This document shows, one piece after another, positions 24,724 through 32,420 of a stretch of DNA of 64,000 bases; the first letter of the stretch is position 1, and the number at the start of each line of letters is the position of its first letter. A program made the position numbers and the translations under genes. The stretch is taken from assembly GCF_000959725.1 (NCBI RefSeq), contig NZ_CP009322.1:992001-1056000 (forward strand). The letters are read 5' to 3'. The stretch is from Burkholderia gladioli (GTDB lineage Bacteria; Pseudomonadota; Gammaproteobacteria; Burkholderiales; Burkholderiaceae). The notes below the pieces were generated by a model, which ran no database searches, was not told where the DNA came from, and worked only from the letters and a program-made list of their open reading frames with translations.

Positions 24724-25842
24724 ATGCAAGTCCAAGCGATCACCCCTCGCGCCCTGCGAGGCGCGAGCGCCGCGGTCTTCGCGGCGCTCGCGCTCGCCGG
24801 CGGGCCGGGTGCCCGGGCCGCCGAGGCCTCGGGCGCCGCCGCGCCGCATGTCTACAACGCGCATCTGCGCCCCGTGTCGGTGATCTCCGGCACGCGGCTG
24901 CGCCTCGACACGCCGGCCGGCGCCGCCGAGTTCCCGCTCTATCTGTCGCGCGACTGGAACCAGCCGTTGCCCGAGGTGACGCGCGCGGTGATCGTGATCC
25001 ACGGCAAGCTGCGCAATGCCGATCGCTATTTCGAGAGCGCGGAGAAGGGGCGCGACGCGGCCGCGGAGAAGGGCGCCGACGTCGCCGGCACGCTGCTGAT
25101 CGCGCCGCAGTTCCTGGCCACGCTCGACCTGGCCGGCCGTACCGACCAGCCCGCCGACCTGCTGCGCTGGGACGCGAACGGCTGGATGGCCGGCGACGAC
25201 GCGCTCGGGCCGGCGGCGGTGAGCTCCTATACGGTGCTCGACGCGATCGTCGAGCGCCTGGCCGATCGCAAGCGTTTCCCGAACCTGAAGACGGTGGTGT
25301 TCGCCGGCCATTCGGGTGGCGGCCAGGTGGTGCAGCGCTACGCGGTGGCCGCGCGCGAGACCGGCGCGTTGGCGCGCGAGGGCATCGCCCTGCGCTACGT
25401 GGTGTCGAGCCCGTCCTCCTATGCCTATTTCGATGCCGAGCGCCCCGGCGCCGACGGCAAGCCGGCCGCGTTCGACGCGGCCGCCTGCCCCGGCTACGAC
25501 GACTGGAAGTACGGCATGGCGCATCGCCCGCCGTACCTGGCCGATCGCACGCCGGCCCAGCTCGAGGCCGCCTATGTCGCGCGCCGCGTGACCTACCTGG
25601 TGGGCGGCAAGGACGACGATCCGCAGCAGAAGGCGCTCGACCAGAGCTGCCCGGCCGAGGCCCAGGGCCCGCAGCGCGTGGCACGTGCCGAAGCCTATTT
25701 CCACTACCTGCAGGGCCGCCATCCGCAGGGGCTGAACCAGAGCCTGCACATCGTGCCGGGCGTCGGCCACAACGGTGCGCGCATGCTGACCTCTGCCTGC
25801 GCGCTGGCGACCATGTACGACACGCCGGGGTGTGGATCATGA
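24724..25842 (+). CDS. Exported alpha/beta hydrolase
   Basis: A 372-residue protein from ATG 24724 with AGGAG upstream; a short in-frame extension to ATG 24664 exists but would bury the signal peptide. Signal peptide about residues 1-33 (ending ARAAEA). The hydrolase core shows VIVIHGKLRNADRYFE near the N-terminus and the nucleophile elbow FAGHSGGGQVVQRYA; a C-terminal HIVPGVGHNGARM holds the probable catalytic His. The AFDAAACPGYDDWKYG segment is shared with the paralogue at 27221. It probably acts in the periplasm. Substrate unknown; an ester or amide is likely for the fold. Confidence 0.83.
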   Translation: MQVQAITPRALRGASAAVFAALALAGGPGARAAEASGAAAPHVYNAHLRPVSVISGTRLRLDTPAGAAEFPLYLSRDWNQPLPEVTRAVIVIHGKLRNADRYFESAEKGRDAAAEKGADVAGTLLIAPQFLATLDLAGRTDQPADLLRWDANGWMAGDDALGPAAVSSYTVLDAIVERLADRKRFPNLKTVVFAGHSGGGQVVQRYAVAARETGALAREGIALRYVVSSPSSYAYFDAERPGADGKPAAFDAAACPGYDDWKYGMAHRPPYLADRTPAQLEAAYVARRVTYLVGGKDDDPQQKALDQSCPAEAQGPQRVARAEAYFHYLQGRHPQGLNQSLHIVPGVGHNGARMLTSACALATMYDTPGCGS

Positions 25843-27224
25843 GCCGCATGAACCAGGTTTCCCAACCCTCCGCCGAGTCGCTCGGCCAGGACCCACAGCA
25901 CCAGCCGGCCGCGCGCCTGTCGCCCTCGATGGTGCGCCGCGCGATCTTCGCCTCGGTGCTCGGCAACGGCCTCGAATGGTTTGATTTCCTGATCTACGGC
26001 TACTTCTCGAAGATCATCGCCCAGGTGTTCTTCCCGGCCGGCAATGCGCTGGTCTCGCTGCTGCTGACGCTGGCCACCTTCGCGATCGGCTTCTTCGTGC
26101 GGCCGATCGGCGGGATCCTGCTCGGCATCTACGCCGACCGCGCCGGCCGCAGCCGCGCGATGTCGCTGCTGATCATCTCGATGGCGCTCAGCACGCTGCT
26201 GATGGGCCTCACGCCCGGCTACGCGCAGATCGGCTACGCCGCGCCCGCGCTGGTGATCCTCGCGCGCGTGCTGCAGGGGCTGTCGGTGGGCGGCCAGTTC
26301 GCCACCGCCTCGGCGATGCTGGTGGAATACGCGCCGCCGGGCCGCAAGATGTTCTACGGCAGCTTCAACATGACGGCGCAGTCGTTCGCGCTGCTGCTGT
26401 CCTCGGGCACCGGCTACCTGCTCACCACCCAGCTCTCGCATGAGTCGCTGGTGGCCTGGGGCTGGCGCCTGCCGTTCCTGTGCGGCGCGCTGGCCGGCCC
26501 GCTGGGCTTCTACATCCGCCACAAGGTGGCCGAGTCGCCGGAATTCCAGCAGTTGCGCAAGGAGAACGCCGGCGCGCGTCCCAAGGTGCCGCTGCGCGAT
26601 TTCTTCCGCGACAACGGCCGCGCCGCGCTCTGCGCGATGGGCGTGATCGCGGTGGGCGCGGCCACCAACTACGTCTGGCATTCCTATATCGCGGTCTATG
26701 TCGAGCGCCAGTTGCACCTGCCGCTGGAGGTCGCGCTGCGCGGCGCGTTCTTCTCGGGCGTGCTGAACCTGTTCCTGTTCCCGTTGTCGGGGCGCCTGGC
26801 CGATCGCTACGGGCCGTACAAGCTGTTCTACCCGATCACGATCCTGTGGATGCTGTGCGCCTATCCGCTGTTCGCCTACGTGGTGTCGGAGCCTTCGGCC
26901 TCGCGCCTGTTCACCGCGCAGATCATCTCGACGGTGTTCCTGGCGGCGATGTCGGGCGCCCACCCAGGCATGCTCGCCACGCTGTTCCCGGTGCGCAGCC
27001 GCTCCTCGGGCGTGGCGCTGTCGTACAACATCGCCGTCACGCTGTTCGGCGGCCTGGCGCCGTTCACGATCACCTGGCTGACTTCGCTCTCGGGCAGCAG
27101 CCTGACCCCCGCGTTCTATCTGATCTTTGCCGGCTTCGTGTCGCTGGCGCTGGTCGGGCTGTCCCGCCGCGGACATCCCGAGCTCGGCACCGATACGCCG
27201 GCCACCACGAGGACCCCCGCTTGA
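25839..27224 (+). CDS. MHS-family MFS transporter (metabolite:H+ symporter)
   Basis: A 461-residue transporter; ATG 25839 overlaps the stop of the hydrolase gene (ATGA). It begins cytoplasmic with about 32 polar residues, then VLGNGLEWFDFLIYGYFSKII, the first helix motif of the MHS (ProP/KgtP/citrate) family. YADRAGRSRAMSLLIISM and QGLSVGGQFATASAMLVEYAP are the loop 2-3 and helix 4 motifs, and the C-terminal half repeats the signature with GRLADRYGPYKLF. It moves an organic acid, betaine or similar solute with protons across the inner membrane. The overlap with both neighbours ties it to the two hydrolases. Confidence 0.92.
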   Translation: MSRMNQVSQPSAESLGQDPQHQPAARLSPSMVRRAIFASVLGNGLEWFDFLIYGYFSKIIAQVFFPAGNALVSLLLTLATFAIGFFVRPIGGILLGIYADRAGRSRAMSLLIISMALSTLLMGLTPGYAQIGYAAPALVILARVLQGLSVGGQFATASAMLVEYAPPGRKMFYGSFNMTAQSFALLLSSGTGYLLTTQLSHESLVAWGWRLPFLCGALAGPLGFYIRHKVAESPEFQQLRKENAGARPKVPLRDFFRDNGRAALCAMGVIAVGAATNYVWHSYIAVYVERQLHLPLEVALRGAFFSGVLNLFLFPLSGRLADRYGPYKLFYPITILWMLCAYPLFAYVVSEPSASRLFTAQIISTVFLAAMSGAHPGMLATLFPVRSRSSGVALSYNIAVTLFGGLAPFTITWLTSLSGSSLTPAFYLIFAGFVSLALVGLSRRGHPELGTDTPATTRTPA

Positions 27225-28234
27225 GCACCGTGCCTGAACATGCGCATGACGAACGCGCGCCGAACGAACGGCCCGTCGACGTCGTCGCCCCGCAACACCT
27301 GACCGTCACCGCGCCGGCAGGCACCGGTGTGGTTCCGCTGTTCGCCACCGGCGAGTGGAACGCGTCGCAGCCCGGCGTCGACACCGCGGTGATCCTGCTG
27401 CATGGCCGGCTGCGCAACGCCGATGCCTACTTCAAGTTCGCCCATCGCGCGCGTGCCGCCGCCGGCCGCAATTCCAACGACACCGTGCTGCTGGTGCCGC
27501 AGTTCCTGGCCCAGGCCGACGTCGAGGCGCATCGCCTGCCGGCCGAGACGCTGTGCTGGGACTGGACCGGCTGGATGGGCGGCGGCGAGGCGCTGGCGCC
27601 GGCGCCGGTCAGCTCGTTCGACGTGCTGGACGCGCTGCTGGCCGCGCTGGCCGATGCCGACGCGTTCCCTTCGCTGCGCACCGTGGTGGTGGCGGGGCAC
27701 TCGGGCGGCGGCCAGGTCGCGCAGCGTTATGCCGTGCTGGCGCGCGGCGAGGCGGCGCTCACGCGGCGCGGCATCGCCTTGCGCTACGTGATCGCGAATC
27801 CCTCGTCCTACGTCTATTTCGATACGCGGCGCCCCGATGCGGATGGCGGTTTCTCGCCCTTCGACGCGGCCGCCTGCGCCGGCTTCAACGACTGGAAATA
27901 CGGTCTCGACGCGCTGCCGGCCTATGCCAGCGAACAGCCGGCCGCGCGCGAGCCCGGCGCCTTCGAACATGCCTACCTGAAGCGCGACGTGATCACGCTG
28001 CTCGGCGATCGCGATTGCGATCCCCGGCATCCGGCGCTGGACCGTTCCTGCGCGGCGATGGCGCAAGGCGCCCACCGGCTCGAACGCGGGCTGGCCTATG
28101 CGCGCTACATCGCCTCGCGCGGCCCGGTCTCGTGCACCCACGAGACGCATACGATCCCCGGCGCCGGCCACGATGCCGATGCCGTGTTCGGCTCGCCGGC
28201 CGGGATCGCCGCGTTGTTCGGCAAATCCGCCTGA
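27221..28234 (+). CDS. Cytoplasmic alpha/beta hydrolase, paralogue of the exported one
   Basis: About 337 residues from TTG 27221, which overlaps the transporter stop and has GAGGA seven bases upstream; a GTG at 27230 is the alternative. It shares with the protein at 24724 the blocks VILLHGRLRNADAYF, VVAGHSGGGQVAQRYAV, FDAAACAGFNDWKYG, LDRSCAAMAQG and THTIPGAGHDADA. No signal peptide is present, so the product should stay in the cytoplasm. The pair flanks the transporter: one enzyme acts before uptake and one after. The catalytic Ser is in GHSGGG; the substrate is unknown. Confidence 0.82.
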   Translation: MSTVPEHAHDERAPNERPVDVVAPQHLTVTAPAGTGVVPLFATGEWNASQPGVDTAVILLHGRLRNADAYFKFAHRARAAAGRNSNDTVLLVPQFLAQADVEAHRLPAETLCWDWTGWMGGGEALAPAPVSSFDVLDALLAALADADAFPSLRTVVVAGHSGGGQVAQRYAVLARGEAALTRRGIALRYVIANPSSYVYFDTRRPDADGGFSPFDAAACAGFNDWKYGLDALPAYASEQPAAREPGAFEHAYLKRDVITLLGDRDCDPRHPALDRSCAAMAQGAHRLERGLAYARYIASRGPVSCTHETHTIPGAGHDADAVFGSPAGIAALFGKSA

Positions 28235-28344
28235 GGCGCGCGCGCCGCACGAGCGGCGCCGTCGCGGGACGGCAGTGGAAGGAAGACTGAAAAGCAGCAG
28301 GCCGGACGGCGTCCGGGAACCATCGACAATAATCAGGAGACCGT

Positions 28345-30582
28345 ATGAACATGCCTTACCCGAATGCCCCGGCCGACCGGCTCGCCATGCCCGGCGCGAC
28401 GGTCAAGCGCCGCGTGCCGGCGGCGCTGGTCGCGCTGGCGCTGCCGGCGATCGCGCCGGCGGTGCACGCGCAGGCCTGCAACAACCAGGCCCTGCCGGGC
28501 GGCGCGGCCTGCGTCTCGACCATCTCGGCCGGCCAGACCGTGAGCGGCACCACCATCAACAACGGCGGCCAACAGACCGTGCGCGGCACCGCCGCGTCCA
28601 CCACGGTGTCCTCGGGCGGCACCCAGACCGTCTCCTCGGGCGGCGCGGCCAACGGCACGCTGCTCTCGGGCGGCCGCCAGATCATCTCGCGCGGCGGCCT
28701 GGCCAGCGGCACCGTGATCGGCAACGACGGCCTGCAGACAGTGTTCTCGGCCGGCTCGACGATCAACACCGTGGTGTCCTCGGGCGGCACGCAGTACGTG
28801 TCGGCGGGCGGCTCGGCGTCCGGCACGCTGGTGGTGTCGGGCGGCAGCTTCGGCGTGTCGCGCGGCGGCCTGGCCGATGCCTCGGTGGTCAGCTCGGGAG
28901 GCTTGATGCGCGTCTACTCCGGCGGCTCGGCCACCAACAGCCTGGTGGCGGGCGGCAAGCAATACGTGTCGGGTGGCGGCGCGACCACGGGCACGGTGGT
29001 CAGCGCCGGCTCGCAGGTGGTGTTCACCGGCGGCGCGGCCACCGGCACGGTGGTCAACGGCGGCATCCAACTGGTGTCGAGCGGGGGCCTGGCGACCGGC
29101 ACCCAGGTCAACGCGGGCGGCAACCAGACCGTGCTGCTCGGCGGTTCGGCCGCGCAGAGCACGGTGGCGGCGGGCGGCAACCTGACGGTCGACGTCGGCG
29201 GCACCACCGTGGCCGGCCCGGTGGCCGCGCAGACGCTGGGCGGCGTCACGCTGGCCGGCACCCTCACGGTGGAGGAGAACGCGGCCGACCTGCTGACCGG
29301 CAAGGCCGCGCTGACGATCGACAGCCTCGCCATGCAGGGCGGCTCGGTGCAGCTCGCCGCGCCCAAGGGCGGCGGCTTCAAGACGCTGACCGTCAACCAG
29401 CTCTCGGGCAGCGGCCAGTTCGTGCTGAGCACCAACGTGGGCGCGGGGCAATCCGACAAGCTGGTGGTCGGGCAGGGCACCGGCGCCTACACGCTGTCGG
29501 TGCACGATTCGAGCACGGTGCCGGCCGCCACGAACGCGCGGGTCGAGCTGGTGCAGGCGAGCGGCACCGGCGCCACCTTCTCGCTGGCGGGCGCGAGCGG
29601 CATCGACGTGGGCGCCTACAAGTTCGCGCTGCAGGACGACAACGGCAACTACTTCCTCGCCAACACCGGCCAGACCAGCGACGTGGCCTCGGTGGCGCAG
29701 GCGGCCGCCGCGACCGCGCCGATGCTGTGGATCCAGCAGCTCGAGACGGCCTTCTCCTATCTCGGCGACCTGCGCGCCGACGGCGGGCAGGGCGGCGGCC
29801 AGCTCTGGGTGCGCGCCTACGACCAGCGCCTCAAGACCAGCCCCGGCGGCACCTCGACCGAGCTGACGCTGTACGGCGCGCAGATCGGCCGCGACTGGGC
29901 CGTCGCCACCACCGCCGGCACGCTGCACGTGGGCGCCACCGGCGGCTACGCGCAGGCCAACGAAACCTTCGACGGGCTCGGCAACGGCAGCGCGCGCCCC
30001 TGGAACATCGGCGCCTACGCCGGCTTCGTCACGCCCTCGGGGCTGTTCGCCGACACGGTGGTGCGCTACCTCGGCTTCAAGCAGTCGCTGGGCGTCACCA
30101 CGGCCGGCAACCAGGCCTCGGGCGACTACGCGCAATCGGGCTACTCGCTGTCGCTCGACGCCGGCAAGCGCTGGCAGTTCGGCGGTCGCTGGTGGGCCGA
30201 GCCGCGCGTCGAGCTGACCTACCAGCACGACGGCGCGGTGAACTACCAGACCTCGCTCGGCACGCCGGTGATGCTGGCCTCGAAGTCGCTGGTGCTGGGC
30301 GGCGCGGGCGCGCGGGTGGGCACCTCGTTCGCGGTGGGCGACCTGAAGCTCGACCCCTACGTGGGCGTCGAGGCGATGCACATCTTCAATTCGGGCCTGT
30401 CCGACACGATCGGCGGCAGCGCGCTCGGCGTGGCCTTGCCGAAGACCTGGGTCAGCGCCGATCTCGGCATGGGCGCCTCGCTGACGCGCCACGTGCGTGC
30501 CTGGGGCGCCTTCGGCTACGGCAAGGGCCACGACTACTCGCAGCCCTGGGCCGTGACGCTGGGGATCAGCTATGTCGACTGA
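28345..30582 (+). CDS. AIDA/TibA-type autotransporter adhesin
   Basis: A 745-residue autotransporter. The signal peptide is long (about residues 1-43, ending AVHAQA). The passenger consists of repeated strand-loop-strand units with GGxQxVxSGGxAxGTxV spacing, over residues about 55-300, the type that is O-heptosylated. A linker and the outer-membrane beta-barrel domain follow from about residue 455 (LWIQQLETAFSYLGDLRADGGQ), with LWVRAYDQRLKTS and a C-terminal barrel ending in VTLGISYVD. SD AGGAG lies before the ATG. It is directly followed by a matching heptosyltransferase gene, whose ATG lies 11 bases before this stop. Confidence 0.93.
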   Translation: MNMPYPNAPADRLAMPGATVKRRVPAALVALALPAIAPAVHAQACNNQALPGGAACVSTISAGQTVSGTTINNGGQQTVRGTAASTTVSSGGTQTVSSGGAANGTLLSGGRQIISRGGLASGTVIGNDGLQTVFSAGSTINTVVSSGGTQYVSAGGSASGTLVVSGGSFGVSRGGLADASVVSSGGLMRVYSGGSATNSLVAGGKQYVSGGGATTGTVVSAGSQVVFTGGAATGTVVNGGIQLVSSGGLATGTQVNAGGNQTVLLGGSAAQSTVAAGGNLTVDVGGTTVAGPVAAQTLGGVTLAGTLTVEENAADLLTGKAALTIDSLAMQGGSVQLAAPKGGGFKTLTVNQLSGSGQFVLSTNVGAGQSDKLVVGQGTGAYTLSVHDSSTVPAATNARVELVQASGTGATFSLAGASGIDVGAYKFALQDDNGNYFLANTGQTSDVASVAQAAAATAPMLWIQQLETAFSYLGDLRADGGQGGGQLWVRAYDQRLKTSPGGTSTELTLYGAQIGRDWAVATTAGTLHVGATGGYAQANETFDGLGNGSARPWNIGAYAGFVTPSGLFADTVVRYLGFKQSLGVTTAGNQASGDYAQSGYSLSLDAGKRWQFGGRWWAEPRVELTYQHDGAVNYQTSLGTPVMLASKSLVLGGAGARVGTSFAVGDLKLDPYVGVEAMHIFNSGLSDTIGGSALGVALPKTWVSADLGMGASLTRHVRAWGAFGYGKGHDYSQPWAVTLGISYVD

Positions 30583-32107
30583 CGCGCTGGAAGTGCGACG
30601 CCGCACGGCGTCGATCATCGAGGCGGCGATGTCGGCCGTCTCGGCCTCGGCCGCCGGCGCACCGCCGCGCGCGGTGGCCGCCGGTTCGGTGGGCAGCCTG
30701 CCCGCCGGTGCTCAGGATCTGCCGGCAGTCCCGACCCTGGCGGCGCGCGCGACGCCCGCGGTGATCGGCGATCCGCGCATGCCGGTGGTGGCCGTGCCGG
30801 TCGGCCCGGCGGCGGCGCCGGTCGAGGCGCGCGGCCCGGCCGGTACCGCCGATGCGCCGCCCGAGCCGGTGTTCGAGGGCGGCCCGGCGGCGATCGTCGA
30901 TCCGGGCGCGCCGGTGCTAGAAGGGCCGCACGGGATCCGCTACGACTTCAACTACGGCTGCCGCGTGCAGGTGCCGGCGGGGCCGTGGCGGGTGCGCCTG
31001 CTGGACCTGGACGCCGACGTGGTGCTGTTCGACGAGCTGGTGGACGACGGGGTGGTCAGCAGCACGAAGAAATATTTCGTACGCTTTCGCATCGAGGTGC
31101 TGCGCGACGAGGAACTGGTGTTCGAGCATGACTACGACGCTTGCGGCCAGCGCGTCTACATGCGCCTGCCGGTAGGCACGCTCGGCGACATCCTGGCCTG
31201 GTTCCCCTACGTCGACGAATTCCGCCGCGTGCACGACTGCCGCGTGTCGGTCTCGATGGGCGAGGCGCTCTGGTCGCTGTTCGAGGACGCCTATCCGGAG
31301 CTCGACTACGTGCGTCCCGACGAGGAGCCGAAGGCGCTGGCCGGTGCCTACGCGAGCTACTACCTCGGCATCTTCTTCCCCTGCGATGACCGCACCCACC
31401 AGCCGACCGACTTCCGCGTCAGCGGCCTGCAGAAGACCATTCCCTACCTGCTCGGGCTGATGGCCGTCGAGCGCCGGCCGCGCATTGCCGTGCGCGATAC
31501 CACGCGCCTGATCGCCGAGCCCTACGTGGTGATCGCCGCGCAGTCCTCCTCGCAGTGCAAGTACTGGAACCACCCGACCGGCTGGTACGAGCTCGTGAAG
31601 TTCCTGAAGGCGAGCGGCTACCGCGTGCTCTGCATCGACAAGCAGCCGGCGCACGGCGAGAAGCTGATGTGGAACCTGATTCCCTACGGCAGCGAGGATT
31701 TCACCGGCGACCTGCCGCTGCAGCAGCGCGCCAGCCTGCTGCTGCATGCCGATTTCTTCATCGGGCTGTCGAGCGGGCTGTCGTGGCTAGCCTGGGCGCT
31801 GGGCAAGCCGGTGGTGATGATCAGCGGCTTCACGCATCCGCTCAATGAGTTCGAGACGCCGTGGCGCGTGATCAACTACCACGTCTGCAATAGCTGCTGG
31901 AACGATACCTCGGTGGAGTTCGACCATCGCGACTTCGCCTGGTGTCCGCGCCATGCCGGCACGGATCGCCAGTTCGAATGTTCGCGCCTGATCACGCCGG
32001 GGCAGGTGATCCGCACCGTCAAGAGCCTGATGACGAATCTCGATCTCGATCCGCGCCGGGTGGTGGAACCGCAGGACGCGGCGGCGAAGCAGGGCGGTCG
32101 CCGCTGA
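30572..32107 (+). CDS. Autotransporter O-heptosyltransferase (BAHT/TibC-like)
   Basis: A 511-residue glycosyltransferase of the bacterial autotransporter heptosyltransferase family (TibC, Aah). The N-terminal ~110 residues are Ala/Pro-rich and unusual. The catalytic part includes YDFNYGCRVQVPAGPWRV, a GT-B-like domain with SSQCKYWNHPTGWYELVKFL, and FIGLSSGLSWLAWALGKPVVMISGF. A four-Cys cluster (C439, C442, C458, C470) corresponds to the iron finger of TibC. It adds heptoses to Ser of the overlapping autotransporter passenger. Overlap of 11 bases indicates coupled expression. Confidence 0.92.
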   Translation: MSTDALEVRRRTASIIEAAMSAVSASAAGAPPRAVAAGSVGSLPAGAQDLPAVPTLAARATPAVIGDPRMPVVAVPVGPAAAPVEARGPAGTADAPPEPVFEGGPAAIVDPGAPVLEGPHGIRYDFNYGCRVQVPAGPWRVRLLDLDADVVLFDELVDDGVVSSTKKYFVRFRIEVLRDEELVFEHDYDACGQRVYMRLPVGTLGDILAWFPYVDEFRRVHDCRVSVSMGEALWSLFEDAYPELDYVRPDEEPKALAGAYASYYLGIFFPCDDRTHQPTDFRVSGLQKTIPYLLGLMAVERRPRIAVRDTTRLIAEPYVVIAAQSSSQCKYWNHPTGWYELVKFLKASGYRVLCIDKQPAHGEKLMWNLIPYGSEDFTGDLPLQQRASLLLHADFFIGLSSGLSWLAWALGKPVVMISGFTHPLNEFETPWRVINYHVCNSCWNDTSVEFDHRDFAWCPRHAGTDRQFECSRLITPGQVIRTVKSLMTNLDLDPRRVVEPQDAAAKQGGRR

Positions 32108-32189
32108 TGAAGCCCCGGGGCCGGGCACGGCTCCGGGGCGATCGGCCTATACTGGCGGCTCGTTACGATTCCCAGCCAGCCCAGCCGCC

Positions 32190-32396
32190 GTGTCGAAGTC
32201 GCCAATCCTCCCGTCCAGTTCCGCCACCGAGCCCGCCGACGATCCGCGCCCCGAGGCGCCCGTGCCGCCCGAGCTCGAGGACTGCTGCCAATCCGGCTGC
32301 TCGCCCTGCGTGTTCGATCTCTACGACACCGCGCTCGAAGAGTACAAGGCCGCGCTCGCGGCATGGCGCGAACGCCATCCGCAAGCGCAGCCCTGA
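32190..32396 (+). CDS. Small Cys-rich oxidoreductase-like protein
   Basis: A 68-residue protein from GTG 32190. Residues 32-40 carry the CCQSGCSPC motif followed by VFDLYDTALEEYKAAL, the pattern of the oxidoreductase-like N-terminal domain family (PF09791). The N-terminal 28 residues are Pro/Ser-rich. The family is common in beta-proteobacteria and its function is not established; the Cys set suggests metal or redox chemistry. It lies between the heptosyltransferase and convergent mgtA-type gene and is not obviously part of either unit. Confidence 0.8.
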   Translation: MSKSPILPSSSATEPADDPRPEAPVPPELEDCCQSGCSPCVFDLYDTALEEYKAALAAWRERHPQAQP

Positions 32397-32420
32397 AGCG
32401 GGCCGCCGGGCGCGTCGCGC

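Noticed and set aside
32112..32139. GC-rich hairpin after the heptosyltransferase gene
   Set aside because: Arms of seven G/C only and no T-run; too common in this GC content to call a terminator.
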